Source: Streptomyces sp. NRRL F-5122
GTDB taxonomy: Bacteria > Actinomycetota > Actinomycetes > Streptomycetales > Streptomycetaceae
Assembly: GCF_001507435.1 (NCBI RefSeq)
Contig: NZ_LMWH01000257.1
Span: 1 to 47,957, forward strand
Length of the DNA: 47,957 bases
Reading direction: 5' to 3'
Shown: piece by piece, positions 26,993-36,499 of the stretch
How the letters are laid out: the number at the start of each line of letters is the position of its first letter
How positions within the stretch are numbered: position 1 is the first letter of the stretch
Notes under the pieces: model-generated
What the model saw: only the letters and a program-made list of their open reading frames with translations
Told to the model about the DNA's origin: nothing
The model's database searches: none
Made by a program: the position numbers and the translations under genes

Positions 26993-28836
26993 CGGGAGCC
27001 GCCCTCCGGGAAGTCGGTGTGGGTGGCCCATTCGAGGAGGCCGATGAAGGCGCGGTTCAGCAGTGCGGAGTCGGCGGGCCGAAGAGGACGCTGGGCCATC
27101 AGCAGGGCCTGCCCGTAGAGGGATTCGGTGGCGGTGCCGATCAGTTCCGGGTCCTGGAGGGAACCGATCCGGCGGATCAGCGGGTTGAGGTGGTTGAGGA
27201 CCAGCCGGGCCCGGGGCGCACTGCCGCGCAGCGACCCCAGGATGCCCGCCCACAGGTCGTCGGCCTGTTCCTCGGCGTCGGCGCGCGCCTGCTCGTGCCG
27301 GGCCGCCCGGTCGTCCAGGTGCAGCGCGGGCACCGAGAGGGGATGGAACGCGCGCAGCACGACGTCGCAGCCCAGCGGGTCGAGCTTGGCGCGAGCGGCC
27401 GCGAGGAACGCCGACAGGGCGAGTTCCTCGCCGGGGTCCACCGCGTCCAGGTGAGCGGTGACGGTGTCCGCGTCCAGCTCCGCGACCACCGTCCCAGGGC
27501 GCACCGACGGCAGCGCCTCCACCAGCTCGCTGTCGTACGTGTAACCGCCGTTGACCACGCCGACGCCCTGTGCTGAGGCGATCGGGGCGACCTGGCGGTA
27601 CTCCTCGACGGTCCGGGTGAAGTGCACGACCGGATGGCGCTGTGCGAACTCCTCCAGGGACAGCCGTCCGTCCGTCGTCTCGAAGGGGAGCCACGGCAGC
27701 ATCGTGCGCAGCATCTCCTTGTCGTGCCGCGCCAGCGACTTCACACCCAGGTAGTGCACGGAGAGAAAGGCCGCGAGACGCTCCGGGTCGCCGGCCGCGA
27801 GCCGGGTCAGCCAGGACCGGATGCGCTCCCCGAGGGCCTCGCGCACCGCCGCCAGCGTCTCGTCCTCGTACAGGGACTCGCGCGAGGCAGTGGGCCGCAG
27901 ACTGTCCGTGTCGAGCACACAGCGGACGAAGAACGCCCATTCGGGCAGCAGCTGTTCGGCCCGCTCGGTGAGCAGCATGCCCTTCAGATGCACCCGGTGG
28001 CTCGCCCGCTGGGCCGGGCTGACGGCGGTCGGCAGGACGTACGCCACGCCGCGGACCCCGGCGAGCGGCACATCCAGGTCGATCGAGTCCAGCGGGGTGA
28101 AACCGAACAGGTCGTGGCAGTGGCGGGCCAGGGCCACCCTGCGGGTGGCCGGGGACGGATAGCCCCGGTCCCACGGCGCCGGCAGGTCGGTGATCGCCTC
28201 GTCGCCGACCCGGACGTCGTAGGGCAGCAGCGAACCGAAGTCCCGCGCCAGGGTGTGCACCCGGTCCGGGGAGAGCCAGTCGGCGGCGCCGGGACGCGCC
28301 TGAAGGTACACGGTGGTGCCCGGCTCGGGCCGGGCGTCGTCGGGCAGGGTGCGTACGACGTAGGAACCGTCGTCGCGAGCCGTCCACTCCACGGGCGCGG
28401 CCTGCGGCGTCCGGGCGCTGCGGCTGACCACCCGGATGCGCTCGGCGACGACGAAGCAGGCCAGCAGCCCGATGCCGAACTGCCCCAGGAAGTCCGAGCG
28501 GACCTCCTGGATGCCGTCGGCCCGTTTCGAACTGCGCCCGATGGTGGCGAGGAGACCGTGCACGTCCGACTCGGTGAGCCCGATGCCCGAGTCCTCGATA
28601 CGCAGACCGGTGCCGTCCGCGTGCAGCCGGACCCTGGCCGGTGCGTCGGGCTGCACGGCACGGCGGGCGGTGATGGCGTCCACGGCGTTCTGCAGCAACT
28701 CGCGCAGATAGACCTTGGGACTCGAGTAGAGGTGATGGGAGAGCAGGTCCACCAGACCGCGCAGGTCGACCTGGAACGTATGAGGTGATTGAGGTGACTG
28801 AGGTGCCTGGGATGACTGCGAGGTCTGGGAGTCCAT
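26989..28836 (-). CDS. HSP90-family (HtpG-like) protein
   Basis: 615 residues. The GHKL ATPase N-terminus has YLRELLQNAVDAI at about 40-52, IEDSGIGLTESDV at about 80-92 and FLGQFGIGLLACF near 115-127, all HSP90 nucleotide-binding motifs. The middle domain includes HRVHLKGMLLTERAEQLLPEW and DSLRPTASRESLYED; the C-terminus has NPLIRRIGSLQD and LYGQALLMAQRPL, the HSP90 dimerisation signature. It is clearly diverged from canonical HtpG. The ATG at 28836 precedes a Ser/Gln/Pro stretch; an upstream GTG is possible. Divergent from recG and coupled to the TPR gene. Confidence 0.9.
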   Translation of the reverse strand: MDSQTSQSSQAPQSPQSPHTFQVDLRGLVDLLSHHLYSSPKVYLRELLQNAVDAITARRAVQPDAPARVRLHADGTGLRIEDSGIGLTESDVHGLLATIGRSSKRADGIQEVRSDFLGQFGIGLLACFVVAERIRVVSRSARTPQAAPVEWTARDDGSYVVRTLPDDARPEPGTTVYLQARPGAADWLSPDRVHTLARDFGSLLPYDVRVGDEAITDLPAPWDRGYPSPATRRVALARHCHDLFGFTPLDSIDLDVPLAGVRGVAYVLPTAVSPAQRASHRVHLKGMLLTERAEQLLPEWAFFVRCVLDTDSLRPTASRESLYEDETLAAVREALGERIRSWLTRLAAGDPERLAAFLSVHYLGVKSLARHDKEMLRTMLPWLPFETTDGRLSLEEFAQRHPVVHFTRTVEEYRQVAPIASAQGVGVVNGGYTYDSELVEALPSVRPGTVVAELDADTVTAHLDAVDPGEELALSAFLAAARAKLDPLGCDVVLRAFHPLSVPALHLDDRAARHEQARADAEEQADDLWAGILGSLRGSAPRARLVLNHLNPLIRRIGSLQDPELIGTATESLYGQALLMAQRPLRPADSALLNRAFIGLLEWATHTDFPEGGSR

Positions 28837-29004
28837 CGTCACAGCGCCGAGGGTGGGGGACTGACGACGGCGCGGGGTCGGGCGGTCCCGGTGGGGCGGC
28901 GACCGCGGGGCGAGCCGGAAGATGGGCCATCCTAGGCCGCGAGCCACCCCGCTGACCAGCAGATTTGCGAGACGTATACGGCGATGTCAGTGAGGTGGTG
29001 TGCA

Positions 29005-31209
29005 ATGGATCTCGTGCCCGCACTGGAAGAACCGCTGAAGAAGGTGCTCGGCCCCGCCACCGCGAAGGTGATGGCCGAGCATCTCGGCCTGCACACCGTC
29101 GGAGACCTGCTCCATCACTATCCGCGCAGGTACGAGGAGCGCGGTCAGCTCACCCACCTCGCCGATCTCCCCATGGACGAGCACGTCACGGTGGTGGCCC
29201 AGGTCGCCGACGCCCGACTGCACACCTTCGCCTCGGCCAAGGCGCCCCGCGGCAAGGGCCAGCGCCTGGAGGTGACGATCACCGACGGCAGCGGCCGCCT
29301 CCAACTGGTCTTCTTCGGCAACGGCGTGCACAAGCCCCACAAGGAACTCCTGCCGGGCACCCGGGCACTGTTCGCGGGCAAGGTCTCCGTCTTCAACCGC
29401 CGACTGCAACTGGCTCATCCGGCCTACGAGTTGCTGCGCGGCGAGGATGTGGCCGAGACGGTGGACAGCTGGGCGGGCGCGCTGATCCCGATCTACCCGG
29501 CCACCGCCAAGCTGGAGTCCTGGAAGATCGCCAAATCGATCCAGACGGTGCTGCCGAGTGCCCAGGAGGCCCTCGATCCGCTGCCGGACGTCCTGCGCGA
29601 GGGCCGCTCCCTGGTCTCCCTGCCCGAGGCACTTCTCAAGATCCACCGGCCGCACACCAAGGCGGACATCGCCGACGCGCGCAACCGCCTCAAGTGGGAC
29701 GAGGCCTTCGTCCTCCAGGTCGCCCTGGCCCGCCGGCGCCACGCGGACGCACAACTGCCCGCGGTGGCCCGGGTGCCGGCGTCCGACGGCCTGCTGACGG
29801 CCTTCGACGCCGACCTCCCCTTCACGCTGACCGAGGGCCAGCAGAAGGTCTCGCGGGAGATCTTCGACGACCTGGCGACCGAACACCCCATGCACCGGCT
29901 GCTCCAGGGGGAGGTCGGGTCGGGAAAGACCCTGGTGGCGCTGCGCGCCATGCTCGCCGTCGTCGACGCGGGCGGTCAGGCCGCCATGCTGGCGCCCACC
30001 GAGGTGCTCGCCCAGCAGCACCACCGGTCGATCGTCGAGATGATGGGGGAGTTGGCCGAGGGCGGGATGCTGGGCGGCTCGGAGCAGGCCACCAAAGTCG
30101 TGCTGCTGACGGGCTCGATGGGGGCGGCGGCGCGGCGGCAGGCGCTGCTCGACCTCGTCACGGGAGAGGCCGGGATCGTGATCGGCACCCATGCGCTGAT
30201 CGAGGACAAGGTGCAGTTCCACGACCTCGGGCTGGTCGTGGTGGACGAGCAGCACCGGTTCGGCGTCGAGCAGCGGGACGCGTTGCGCGGCAAGGGCAAG
30301 CAACCGCCGCATCTGCTGGTGATGACGGCCACGCCGATCCCGAGGACCGTCGCCATGACCGTCTTCGGCGACCTGGAGACCTCCGTCCTCGACCAGCTTC
30401 CGGCTGGCCGCTCCCCGATCGCCAGCCATGTGGTCCCGTCGGCCGACAAGCCGCACTTCCTTGCGCGCGCCTGGGAACGCGTGCGCGAGGAAGTCGGGAA
30501 CGGCCACCAGGCGTATGTGGTGTGTCCCCGTATCGGGGACGACGAGGACGAGCCGAAGAAGGCGCGGAAGTCGCCGGAGGACGAGGCGGAGAAGCGCCCC
30601 CCGCTCGCCGTCCTCGACGTGGCCGGGCAACTCGCGAAGGGCCCCCTCCAGGGGCTGCGGGTCGAGGTGCTGCACGGCCGGATGCCGCCCGACGACAAGG
30701 ACGCGGTGATGCGCAGGTTCGCCGCCGGCGGGACCGACGTCCTGGTCGCCACGACGGTCATCGAGGTCGGCGTCAACGTCCCGAACTCCACCGCGATGGT
30801 GATCATGGATGCCGACCGCTTCGGGGTCTCCCAACTCCACCAGCTGCGCGGCCGGGTCGGCCGCGGCTCGGCGCCCGGTCTCTGCCTCCTGGTCACCGAC
30901 ATGCCGGAGGCGAGCGCCGCACGTCAGCGGCTGAACGCCGTGGCCTCCACCCTCGACGGCTTCGAGCTCTCCCGCATCGACCTCGAACAGCGCCGCGAGG
31001 GCGACGTCCTCGGCCAGGCCCAGTCGGGCGCCCGCTCCTCGCTGCGCGTGCTCGCCGTCATCGACGACGAGGAGATCATCGCCGAGGCCCGCGAGGAGGC
31101 CGCCGCGGTGGTGGCCGCCGACCCGGAGCTGGAGCTCCTGCCCGGTCTGCGCACGGCACTGGACGCCCTGCTCGACGAGGACCGGGAGCAGTACCTGGAC
31201 AAGGGGTGA
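29005..31209 (+). CDS. recG: ATP-dependent DNA helicase RecG
   Basis: 734 residues from the ATG at 29005 (MDLVPALEEPLKKVLG); upstream starts at 28984 are possible. The N-terminal wedge OB-fold (about 60-160) is followed by the SF2 helicase: GEVGSGKT near 303-310, DEQH at 414-417, MTATPIPRT near 440, and motif VI QLRGRVGRGSAPG. It remodels stalled forks and branched DNA. About 20 residues of acidic insertion (DDEDEPKKARKSPEDEAEK) lie near 513-531, a common actinobacterial feature. Confidence 0.97.
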   Translation: MDLVPALEEPLKKVLGPATAKVMAEHLGLHTVGDLLHHYPRRYEERGQLTHLADLPMDEHVTVVAQVADARLHTFASAKAPRGKGQRLEVTITDGSGRLQLVFFGNGVHKPHKELLPGTRALFAGKVSVFNRRLQLAHPAYELLRGEDVAETVDSWAGALIPIYPATAKLESWKIAKSIQTVLPSAQEALDPLPDVLREGRSLVSLPEALLKIHRPHTKADIADARNRLKWDEAFVLQVALARRRHADAQLPAVARVPASDGLLTAFDADLPFTLTEGQQKVSREIFDDLATEHPMHRLLQGEVGSGKTLVALRAMLAVVDAGGQAAMLAPTEVLAQQHHRSIVEMMGELAEGGMLGGSEQATKVVLLTGSMGAAARRQALLDLVTGEAGIVIGTHALIEDKVQFHDLGLVVVDEQHRFGVEQRDALRGKGKQPPHLLVMTATPIPRTVAMTVFGDLETSVLDQLPAGRSPIASHVVPSADKPHFLARAWERVREEVGNGHQAYVVCPRIGDDEDEPKKARKSPEDEAEKRPPLAVLDVAGQLAKGPLQGLRVEVLHGRMPPDDKDAVMRRFAAGGTDVLVATTVIEVGVNVPNSTAMVIMDADRFGVSQLHQLRGRVGRGSAPGLCLLVTDMPEASAARQRLNAVASTLDGFELSRIDLEQRREGDVLGQAQSGARSSLRVLAVIDDEEIIAEAREEAAAVVAADPELELLPGLRTALDALLDEDREQYLDKG

Positions 31210-31303
31210 CCGAGCGGCGACGTCGCCCGGGCTGCGAGACTGGAGGAAAACACCTCGCCCATGGCGCAGGGCAACGACCCCCACACCGACAAGGACCGAA
31301 GAG

Positions 31304-31891
31304 ATGACCCGCGTGATCGCCGGCCGGGCCGGCGGACGCCGTCTGGCCGTCCCGCCGGGGAACGGCACCCGTCCCACGTCCGACCGGGCGCGCGAGGGCC
31401 TCTTCTCCACCTGGCAGTCCCTCCTCGGCGGTCCATTGGCCGGCGAGCGCGTCCTGGACCTGTACGCCGGGTCGGGAGCCGTCGGTCTGGAGGCGCTGTC
31501 CCGCGGAGCGGGCCACAGCCTGCTCGTCGAGGCCGACGCCCGGGCCGTGCGTACCGTCCGTGAGAACGTCAAGGCGCTCGGGCTGCCGGGCGCCGAGGTC
31601 AGGGCGGGCAAAGCGGAACAGATCATCCACAGCCCGGCGCCGGCTCAGCCGTACGACATCGTCTTCCTGGACCCGCCGTACGCGGTCTCCGACGACGATC
31701 TTCGCGAGATTCTGCTCACACTCCGCGCCGGGGGCTGGCTCGGGGCCGAAGCCGTCGTCACCGTGGAGCGCAGCACCAGAGGCGGGGAATTCCGGTGGCC
31801 GGACGGCTTCGAAGCGGTCCGGGCCCGTCGTTACGGCGAGGGGACCTTTTGGTACGGTCGCGCCGCCTCTACGTGCGAAGACGCACGATGA
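31304..31891 (+). CDS. rsmD: 16S rRNA (guanine966-N2)-methyltransferase
   Basis: 195 residues. N-terminal MTRVIAGRAGGRRLAVP and TRPTSDRAREGLFSTW are RsmD signatures. The SAM-binding loop is LYAGSGAVGLEALSRGA; the catalytic motif is DPPY at 123-126. Its stop overlaps an ATG upstream of coaD. Confidence 0.96.
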   Translation: MTRVIAGRAGGRRLAVPPGNGTRPTSDRAREGLFSTWQSLLGGPLAGERVLDLYAGSGAVGLEALSRGAGHSLLVEADARAVRTVRENVKALGLPGAEVRAGKAEQIIHSPAPAQPYDIVFLDPPYAVSDDDLREILLTLRAGGWLGAEAVVTVERSTRGGEFRWPDGFEAVRARRYGEGTFWYGRAASTCEDAR

Positions 31892-31917
31892 CCGGACCGG
31901 AGAGCGAGGGATCACAA

Positions 31918-32397
31918 GTGCGCCGCGCCGTCTGTCCCGGGTCGTTCGACCCGATCACCAACGGACACCTCGACATCATTGCCCGTGCGTCCAGGCTGTA
32001 CGACGAGGTCTATGTCGCGGTGATGGTGAACCAGTCCAAGAAGGGCCTCTTCGAGGTCGACGAGCGGATCGAGCTGATCCGCCAGGTCACCGCCGACTAC
32101 GCGAACGTCGTCGTGGAGTCCCACCACGGCCTCCTCGTCGACTTCTGCAAGCAGCGCGACATCCCCGCCATCGTCAAGGGCCTGCGCGCCGTCAGCGACT
32201 TCGACTACGAACTCCAGATGGCCCAGATGAACAACGGCCTGTCCGGCGTGGAGACCCTTTTCGTCCCCACCAACCCCACCTACAGCTTCCTGTCCTCCTC
32301 GCTGGTCAAGGAGGTGGCGGCCTGGGGCGGAGACGTCTCCCACCTGGTTCCCCCGGCCGTTCTGGAAGCCCTGGACAAGCGCCTCAGGAAGGACTGA
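31918..32397 (+). CDS. coaD: Phosphopantetheine adenylyltransferase
   Basis: 159 residues from the GTG at 31918 (reads MRRAVCPGSFDPITNGH), the standard length. The T/HIGH motif is TNGH at 14-17; SFLSSSLVKEVA replaces ISSTxVRE. It makes dephospho-CoA. An ATG at 31888, overlapping the rsmD stop, would add 10 residues outside the family; GAGGG precedes the GTG. Confidence 0.97.
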   Translation: MRRAVCPGSFDPITNGHLDIIARASRLYDEVYVAVMVNQSKKGLFEVDERIELIRQVTADYANVVVESHHGLLVDFCKQRDIPAIVKGLRAVSDFDYELQMAQMNNGLSGVETLFVPTNPTYSFLSSSLVKEVAAWGGDVSHLVPPAVLEALDKRLRKD

Positions 32398-32519
32398 GCG
32401 AGGCTGCGGAGCCCTCTGCGGAACCTGACAGTCCATCACTCGGTGTCGGTCGGGGCGGAAGTGGTCGTAGAGTCGAACCGTCCGTCTTCATCACAGCTGT
32501 AGAGAGTGGCGAGCACACG

Positions 32520-33581
32520 GTGGACGTGCAGAAGAAGCTCGACGATATCGTCTCGGTGGTCTCCGGCGCCCGGTCGATGCCCATGTCGGCCTCGTGCGTG
32601 GTCAACCGCGCCGAGCTGCTCTCGATGCTCGAGGAGGTACGCGCGGCGCTGCCCGACTCCCTGGCCGAGGCCCAGGAGCTGATCGGCGACCGTGAGCATC
32701 TGGTCGAGCGGGCCCGGCAGGAGGCCGAACGGATCATCGAGGGCGCGCACGCCGAGCGCGGCTCGCTGATCTCCGACACCGAGGTCGCCCGCCGCTCCCA
32801 GAACGAGGCCGAGCGCATCCTCACCGAGGCCCGCCAGGAGGCCGAGGAGGTCCGTGCCGAGGCCGACGACTACGTCGACTCCAAGCTCGCCAACTTCGAG
32901 GTCGTCCTCACCAAGACGCTCGGCTCGGTCGGCCGTGGGCGGGAGAAGCTCCTCGGCACCGGTCCCGGGCTCGACGAGCAGGGCTACGAGGACGAGGACG
33001 CCCCCGAGCGCAGCCACGACCCCGCGACCCTGCGCCGTGACGCCGACGCCTACGTGGACGCCAAGCTCGGAGCCTTCGAGGCCGTTCTCGCCAAGACCCT
33101 GGACGCCGTCGGCAAGGGCCGCCAGAAGCTGCACGGCCGGATCGCCACCGACGACCTCGGCGCGCTCGCCGACGACCCGAGGACCGTCCAGCACTCCAGC
33201 GACGCCGACTACCTGGCCGACCTCGCGGCCCTGGCGGACGCCCCGGCCGCCCCCGCCCAGGCGCCCGAGATCCCCGCCCAGCAGGCCGAGCCGGCCTACG
33301 CGCAGCAGCAGGACCCGTACGGCTATCAGCAGACGGACCAGTACGGCTATCAGCAGACGTACGCCCAGCAGGACGCCTACGGCTACCAGCAGGCCGATCC
33401 GTACGCCGCCTACCAGCAGCAGCAGATGCAGGGGTACGACCAGCAGGCCATGTACGGCCAGCAGCAGCCGGCCCAGGGATACGCCCAGCCCGACGCCCTG
33501 GACGAGACCAGCCTCTTCGACACCAGCATGATCAGTGCCGAGCAGCTGCGCGCCTACGAACAGGGGCGCGGCGGTCACTGA
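32520..33581 (+). CDS. DivIVA/SepIVA-like coiled-coil protein with Q/Y-rich tail
   Basis: 353 residues. Residues 1 to about 30 (VQKKLDDIVSVVSGARSMPM) and 40-150 form a coiled coil rich in AEAQEL and RQEAERII-type heptads. Two related blocks, ADDYVDSKLANFEVVLTKTL and ADAYVDAKLGAFEAVLAKTL, are an internal duplication. Residues from about 250 are low-complexity with repeated YGYQQ units. The position before DUF177-rpmF-rnc-mutM matches that of mycobacterial SepIVA (Rv2927c), a septal growth factor, which is my basis for the name. The GTG start has a weak ribosome site. Confidence 0.85.
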   Translation: MDVQKKLDDIVSVVSGARSMPMSASCVVNRAELLSMLEEVRAALPDSLAEAQELIGDREHLVERARQEAERIIEGAHAERGSLISDTEVARRSQNEAERILTEARQEAEEVRAEADDYVDSKLANFEVVLTKTLGSVGRGREKLLGTGPGLDEQGYEDEDAPERSHDPATLRRDADAYVDAKLGAFEAVLAKTLDAVGKGRQKLHGRIATDDLGALADDPRTVQHSSDADYLADLAALADAPAAPAQAPEIPAQQAEPAYAQQQDPYGYQQTDQYGYQQTYAQQDAYGYQQADPYAAYQQQQMQGYDQQAMYGQQQPAQGYAQPDALDETSLFDTSMISAEQLRAYEQGRGGH

Positions 33582-33782
33582 CGGTCCCCGGCGGGCGGGA
33601 TCAGGGAGTGTGCCGAACACCGGATTGGGCCGTGAGCGAAAGGTCCAGTATCCTGGCTCTTCGGTCGCGCGTACCGTCCGCGATCAAAGCTGCCCGCAGA
33701 TGGCGGAGCGGCACCCCCTGGAGCCAGAAGACCGAAAGCAGGAACGGCCCTGAACGCCCGCCTCGACCACCGCAAGCCCCTC

Positions 33783-34388
33783 GTGTTCGACACGCACGAG
33801 CTGGGGCGGCGTCCTGGTGCGCTGCAGCGCCTGACCAAGACGATCGAGGCTCCGAAGGACCTCGGTATCCAAGGGGTCGTCGGAGTGCCGGAAGGCGCCC
33901 CGGTGGAGCTCGAACTCCGACTCGAGTCGGTCATGGAAGGGGTGCTCGTCACAGGCACCGCCCGTGCATCGGCCGAGGGGGAGTGCGTAAGGTGTCTGGA
34001 GCCGCTCGAGCTGGAGCTCGAAGCGGACTTCCAGGAGCTGTTCTCGTACCCTGACGCCGACGACCGGGGCCGTGTGATCGCGGAGCCGGGCGACGACGCC
34101 GAGGACGACGAGGACAGGTTCTTCCTCGAGGACGGACTTTTCGACCTCGAACCTCTGCTGCGCGATGCGGTGGTGCTCGCACTGCCGATGCAGCCGGTGT
34201 GCCGGGAAGACTGCCCGGGCCTGTGCTCCGAGTGCGGAGTACGGCTCGCGGACGACCCGGACCACCACCATGACGCCGTCGACATCCGTTGGGCGGCACT
34301 GCAGGGACTCGCCGGCACCATGACGGACGGCGAGAAGGACGAGATGAGCGGCGCCGAAGCGGGCGTCGACGAGAAGCAGGAGAAGTAG
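33783..34388 (+). CDS. DUF177 (YceD) family protein
   Basis: 201 residues from the GTG, recognised by [20 protein letters not shown] at about 59-78 and the C-terminal [15 protein letters not shown], a possible four-cysteine site. YceD is linked to 23S rRNA accumulation and ribosome assembly, which suits its place before rpmF and rnc. The GTG at 33783 has no ribosome site. A CTG at 33750 is in frame, has AGGA about 8 bp upstream and would add LNARLDHRKPL, so that may be the true start. Confidence 0.88.
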   Translation: MFDTHELGRRPGALQRLTKTIEAPKDLGIQGVVGVPEGAPVELELRLESVMEGVLVTGTARASAEGECVRCLEPLELELEADFQELFSYPDADDRGRVIAEPGDDAEDDEDRFFLEDGLFDLEPLLRDAVVLALPMQPVCREDCPGLCSECGVRLADDPDHHHDAVDIRWAALQGLAGTMTDGEKDEMSGAEAGVDEKQEK

Positions 34389-34390
34389 CC

Positions 34391-34564
34391 GTGGCTGTTC
34401 CGAAGCGGAAGATGTCGCGCAGCAACACGCGCCACCGCCGGTCGCAGTGGAAGGCTGCGGTCCCCACTCTGGTTGCGTGCGAGCGCTGCCACGAGCCCAA
34501 GCAGCAGCACATCGCGTGCCCGTCGTGCGGCACCTACAACAAGCGCCAGGTCCTCGAGGTCTGA
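34391..34564 (+). CDS. rpmF: 50S ribosomal protein L32
   Basis: 57 residues, [20 protein letters not shown], with zinc-ribbon Cys30, Cys33, Cys43 and Cys46 (CERC, CPSC). The GTG start lies 2 bp after the DUF177 stop. Confidence 0.97.
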   Translation: MAVPKRKMSRSNTRHRRSQWKAAVPTLVACERCHEPKQQHIACPSCGTYNKRQVLEV

Positions 34565-34583
34565 GCGGCTGGTGAGAGGTGTG

Positions 34584-35411
34584 ATGTCTGACGCCAAGGC
34601 GGACCCAAACGCCAAGAAAAAGGCGGAGAACACAGCCTCGTCCCACACGCTTCTGGAAGGGCGGCTCGGCTACAAGGTCGAGTCCGCCCTTCTGGTGCGT
34701 GCCCTGACTCATCGTTCGTACGCGTACGAGAACGGCGGTCTGCCGACGAACGAGCGACTGGAGTTCCTCGGGGACTCCGTGCTCGGCCTCGTCGTCACCG
34801 ACACGCTGTACCGGACTCACCCGGACCTGCCCGAGGGCCAGCTGGCCAAGCTGCGGGCCGCGGTGGTCAACTCGCGTGCGCTTGCGGAGGTGAGTCGTGG
34901 GCTCGACCTCGGCTCCTTCATCCGGCTCGGCCGGGGCGAAGAGGGCACGGGCGGCAGGGACAAGGCATCCATTCTGGCCGACACCCTTGAAGCGGTGATC
35001 GGCGCTGTCTATCTCGATCAGGGCCTGGACTCGGCGGGGGAGCTGGTGCACCGCCTGTTCGATCCGCTGATCGAGAAGTCCTCGAATCTCGGTGCCGGCC
35101 TGGACTGGAAGACCAGCCTCCAGGAGCTCACCGCGACCGAGGGGCTCGGCGTGCCCGAGTACCTGGTCACGGAGACCGGCCCGGACCACGAGAAGACCTT
35201 TACTGCTGCCGCCCGCGTCGGAGGCGTCTCGTACGGCACCGGCACCGGCCGCAGCAAGAAGGAGGCGGAGCAGCAGGCCGCGGAATCGGCCTGGCGCTCC
35301 ATCCGCACGGCCGCGGACGAGCGGGCCGAGGCGGAGGCCGAGGCGAAGGAGTCCTCCGACGGGGGCCCCGGCACTGCTTCGGCCCCGGCGGGCGATCCGG
35401 CCACAGCCTGA
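34584..35411 (+). CDS. rnc: Ribonuclease III
   Basis: 275 residues. The signature NERLEFLGD is at 56-64 with the catalytic acidic residues there and in [16 protein letters not shown] dsRNA-binding domain covers about 173-245 ([31 protein letters not shown]). It processes rRNA and, as AbsB, is a global regulator of antibiotic production in Streptomyces. The last 30 residues are acidic and disordered. Confidence 0.97.
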   Translation: MSDAKADPNAKKKAENTASSHTLLEGRLGYKVESALLVRALTHRSYAYENGGLPTNERLEFLGDSVLGLVVTDTLYRTHPDLPEGQLAKLRAAVVNSRALAEVSRGLDLGSFIRLGRGEEGTGGRDKASILADTLEAVIGAVYLDQGLDSAGELVHRLFDPLIEKSSNLGAGLDWKTSLQELTATEGLGVPEYLVTETGPDHEKTFTAAARVGGVSYGTGTGRSKKEAEQQAAESAWRSIRTAADERAEAEAEAKESSDGGPGTASAPAGDPATA

Positions 35412-35425
35412 ATCCTTCATCTTCA

Positions 35426-35461
35426 CGGACCCCGCCCGGCGCATCCGCCGGGCGGGGTCCG
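35426..35461 (+). terminator. Terminator after rnc
   Basis: Perfect 16-bp stem (35426-35441 with 35446-35461), loop CATC, 14 bp after the rnc stop. mutM therefore probably has some independent expression. Confidence 0.87.
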
Positions 35462-35575
35462 CGTCGTAGGGCGCCTGGTTCACCGCTGTCCGCACGGCCG
35501 GCCGGAGCCCGCCGGAGGCCCGTGATCACGAGGTACCCTGCGGACGTCGTCCCTGTTCACCCTTCCGGAGGAACC

Positions 35576-36436
35576 GTGCCCGAGCTGCCCGAGGTCGAGG
35601 TCGTGCGGCGAGGCCTGGAGCGCTGGGTCGCCCACCGGACCGTCGCCGGCGTGGAGGTGCTGCACCCACGCGCCGTCCGCCGCCACATCGCGGGCGGCGA
35701 GGACTTTGCGCACCGGCTGAAGGGACAGCTCCTCGGCACGCCGAGCCGGCGCGGCAAGTACCTCTGGATCCCGGTGGAGACCACCGGCACCGCGATCCTG
35801 GCCCACCTCGGAATGAGCGGTCAGCTCCTTGTCCAGCCGCACGAGGCCGCGCAGGAGAAGCACCTCCGCATCCGCCTCCGCTTCGACGACGTCGTCGGCA
35901 CCGAGCTGCGCTTTGTCGACCAGCGGACGTTCGGCGGTCTCTCACTGCACGACACCGGCACCGACGGGCTGCCCGACGTCATCGCGCACATCGCCCGCGA
36001 CCCCCTCGACCCGCTCTTCGACGACGAGGCCTTCCACGGGGCGCTGCGCCGCAAGCGCACGACCATCAAGCGGGCCCTGCTCGACCAGTCGCTGATCAGC
36101 GGCGTCGGCAACATCTACGCGGACGAGGCGCTGTGGCGCGCCCGCGTCCACTACGAGCGCCCCACCGCGAACTTCACCCGGCCGCGTACCGCCGAACTCC
36201 TCGGCCACGTACGGGACGTGATGAACGCCGCGCTCGCCGTGGGCGGCACGAGCTTCGACAGTCTCTATGTCAACGTCAACGGGGAGTCGGGCTACTTCGA
36301 CCGGTCGCTGGACGCCTACGGCCGGGAGGGCGAGCCCTGCCGGCGCTGCACCACACCGATGCGCCGCCGCCCCTGGATGAACCGCTCCAGCTATTTCTGC
36401 CCCACCTGCCAGCGGACGCCTAGGGCCGTGCCGTAG
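35576..36436 (+). CDS. mutM: Formamidopyrimidine-DNA glycosylase
   Basis: 286 residues from the GTG at 35576 (GGAGGAACC upstream). The N-terminal PELPEVE gives catalytic Pro2 and Glu3. Lys58 region SRRGKYLWI, the H2TH domain with [18 protein letters not shown], and the C-terminal zinc finger CRRC...CPTC are all present. It removes 8-oxoguanine and nicks the strand. Confidence 0.97.
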   Translation: MPELPEVEVVRRGLERWVAHRTVAGVEVLHPRAVRRHIAGGEDFAHRLKGQLLGTPSRRGKYLWIPVETTGTAILAHLGMSGQLLVQPHEAAQEKHLRIRLRFDDVVGTELRFVDQRTFGGLSLHDTGTDGLPDVIAHIARDPLDPLFDDEAFHGALRRKRTTIKRALLDQSLISGVGNIYADEALWRARVHYERPTANFTRPRTAELLGHVRDVMNAALAVGGTSFDSLYVNVNGESGYFDRSLDAYGREGEPCRRCTTPMRRRPWMNRSSYFCPTCQRTPRAVP

Positions 36437-36499
36437 ACGCGACGTCGTGGGATGCGCGTGCCACTCCCCGCGCCGCCGACCTGATCCGAACGACGGACC

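Noticed and set aside
26993..29023. N-terminal extension of the TPR gene to 29023
   Set aside because: It is a second frame over the HSP90 gene, with Arg/Gly-rich nonsense sequence; the ATGA overlap at 26989-26992 gives the natural start.
28987..31626. An 879-codon minus-strand frame opposite recG and rsmD
   Set aside because: recG and rsmD motifs on the plus strand are unambiguous; the antisense frame shows no family.
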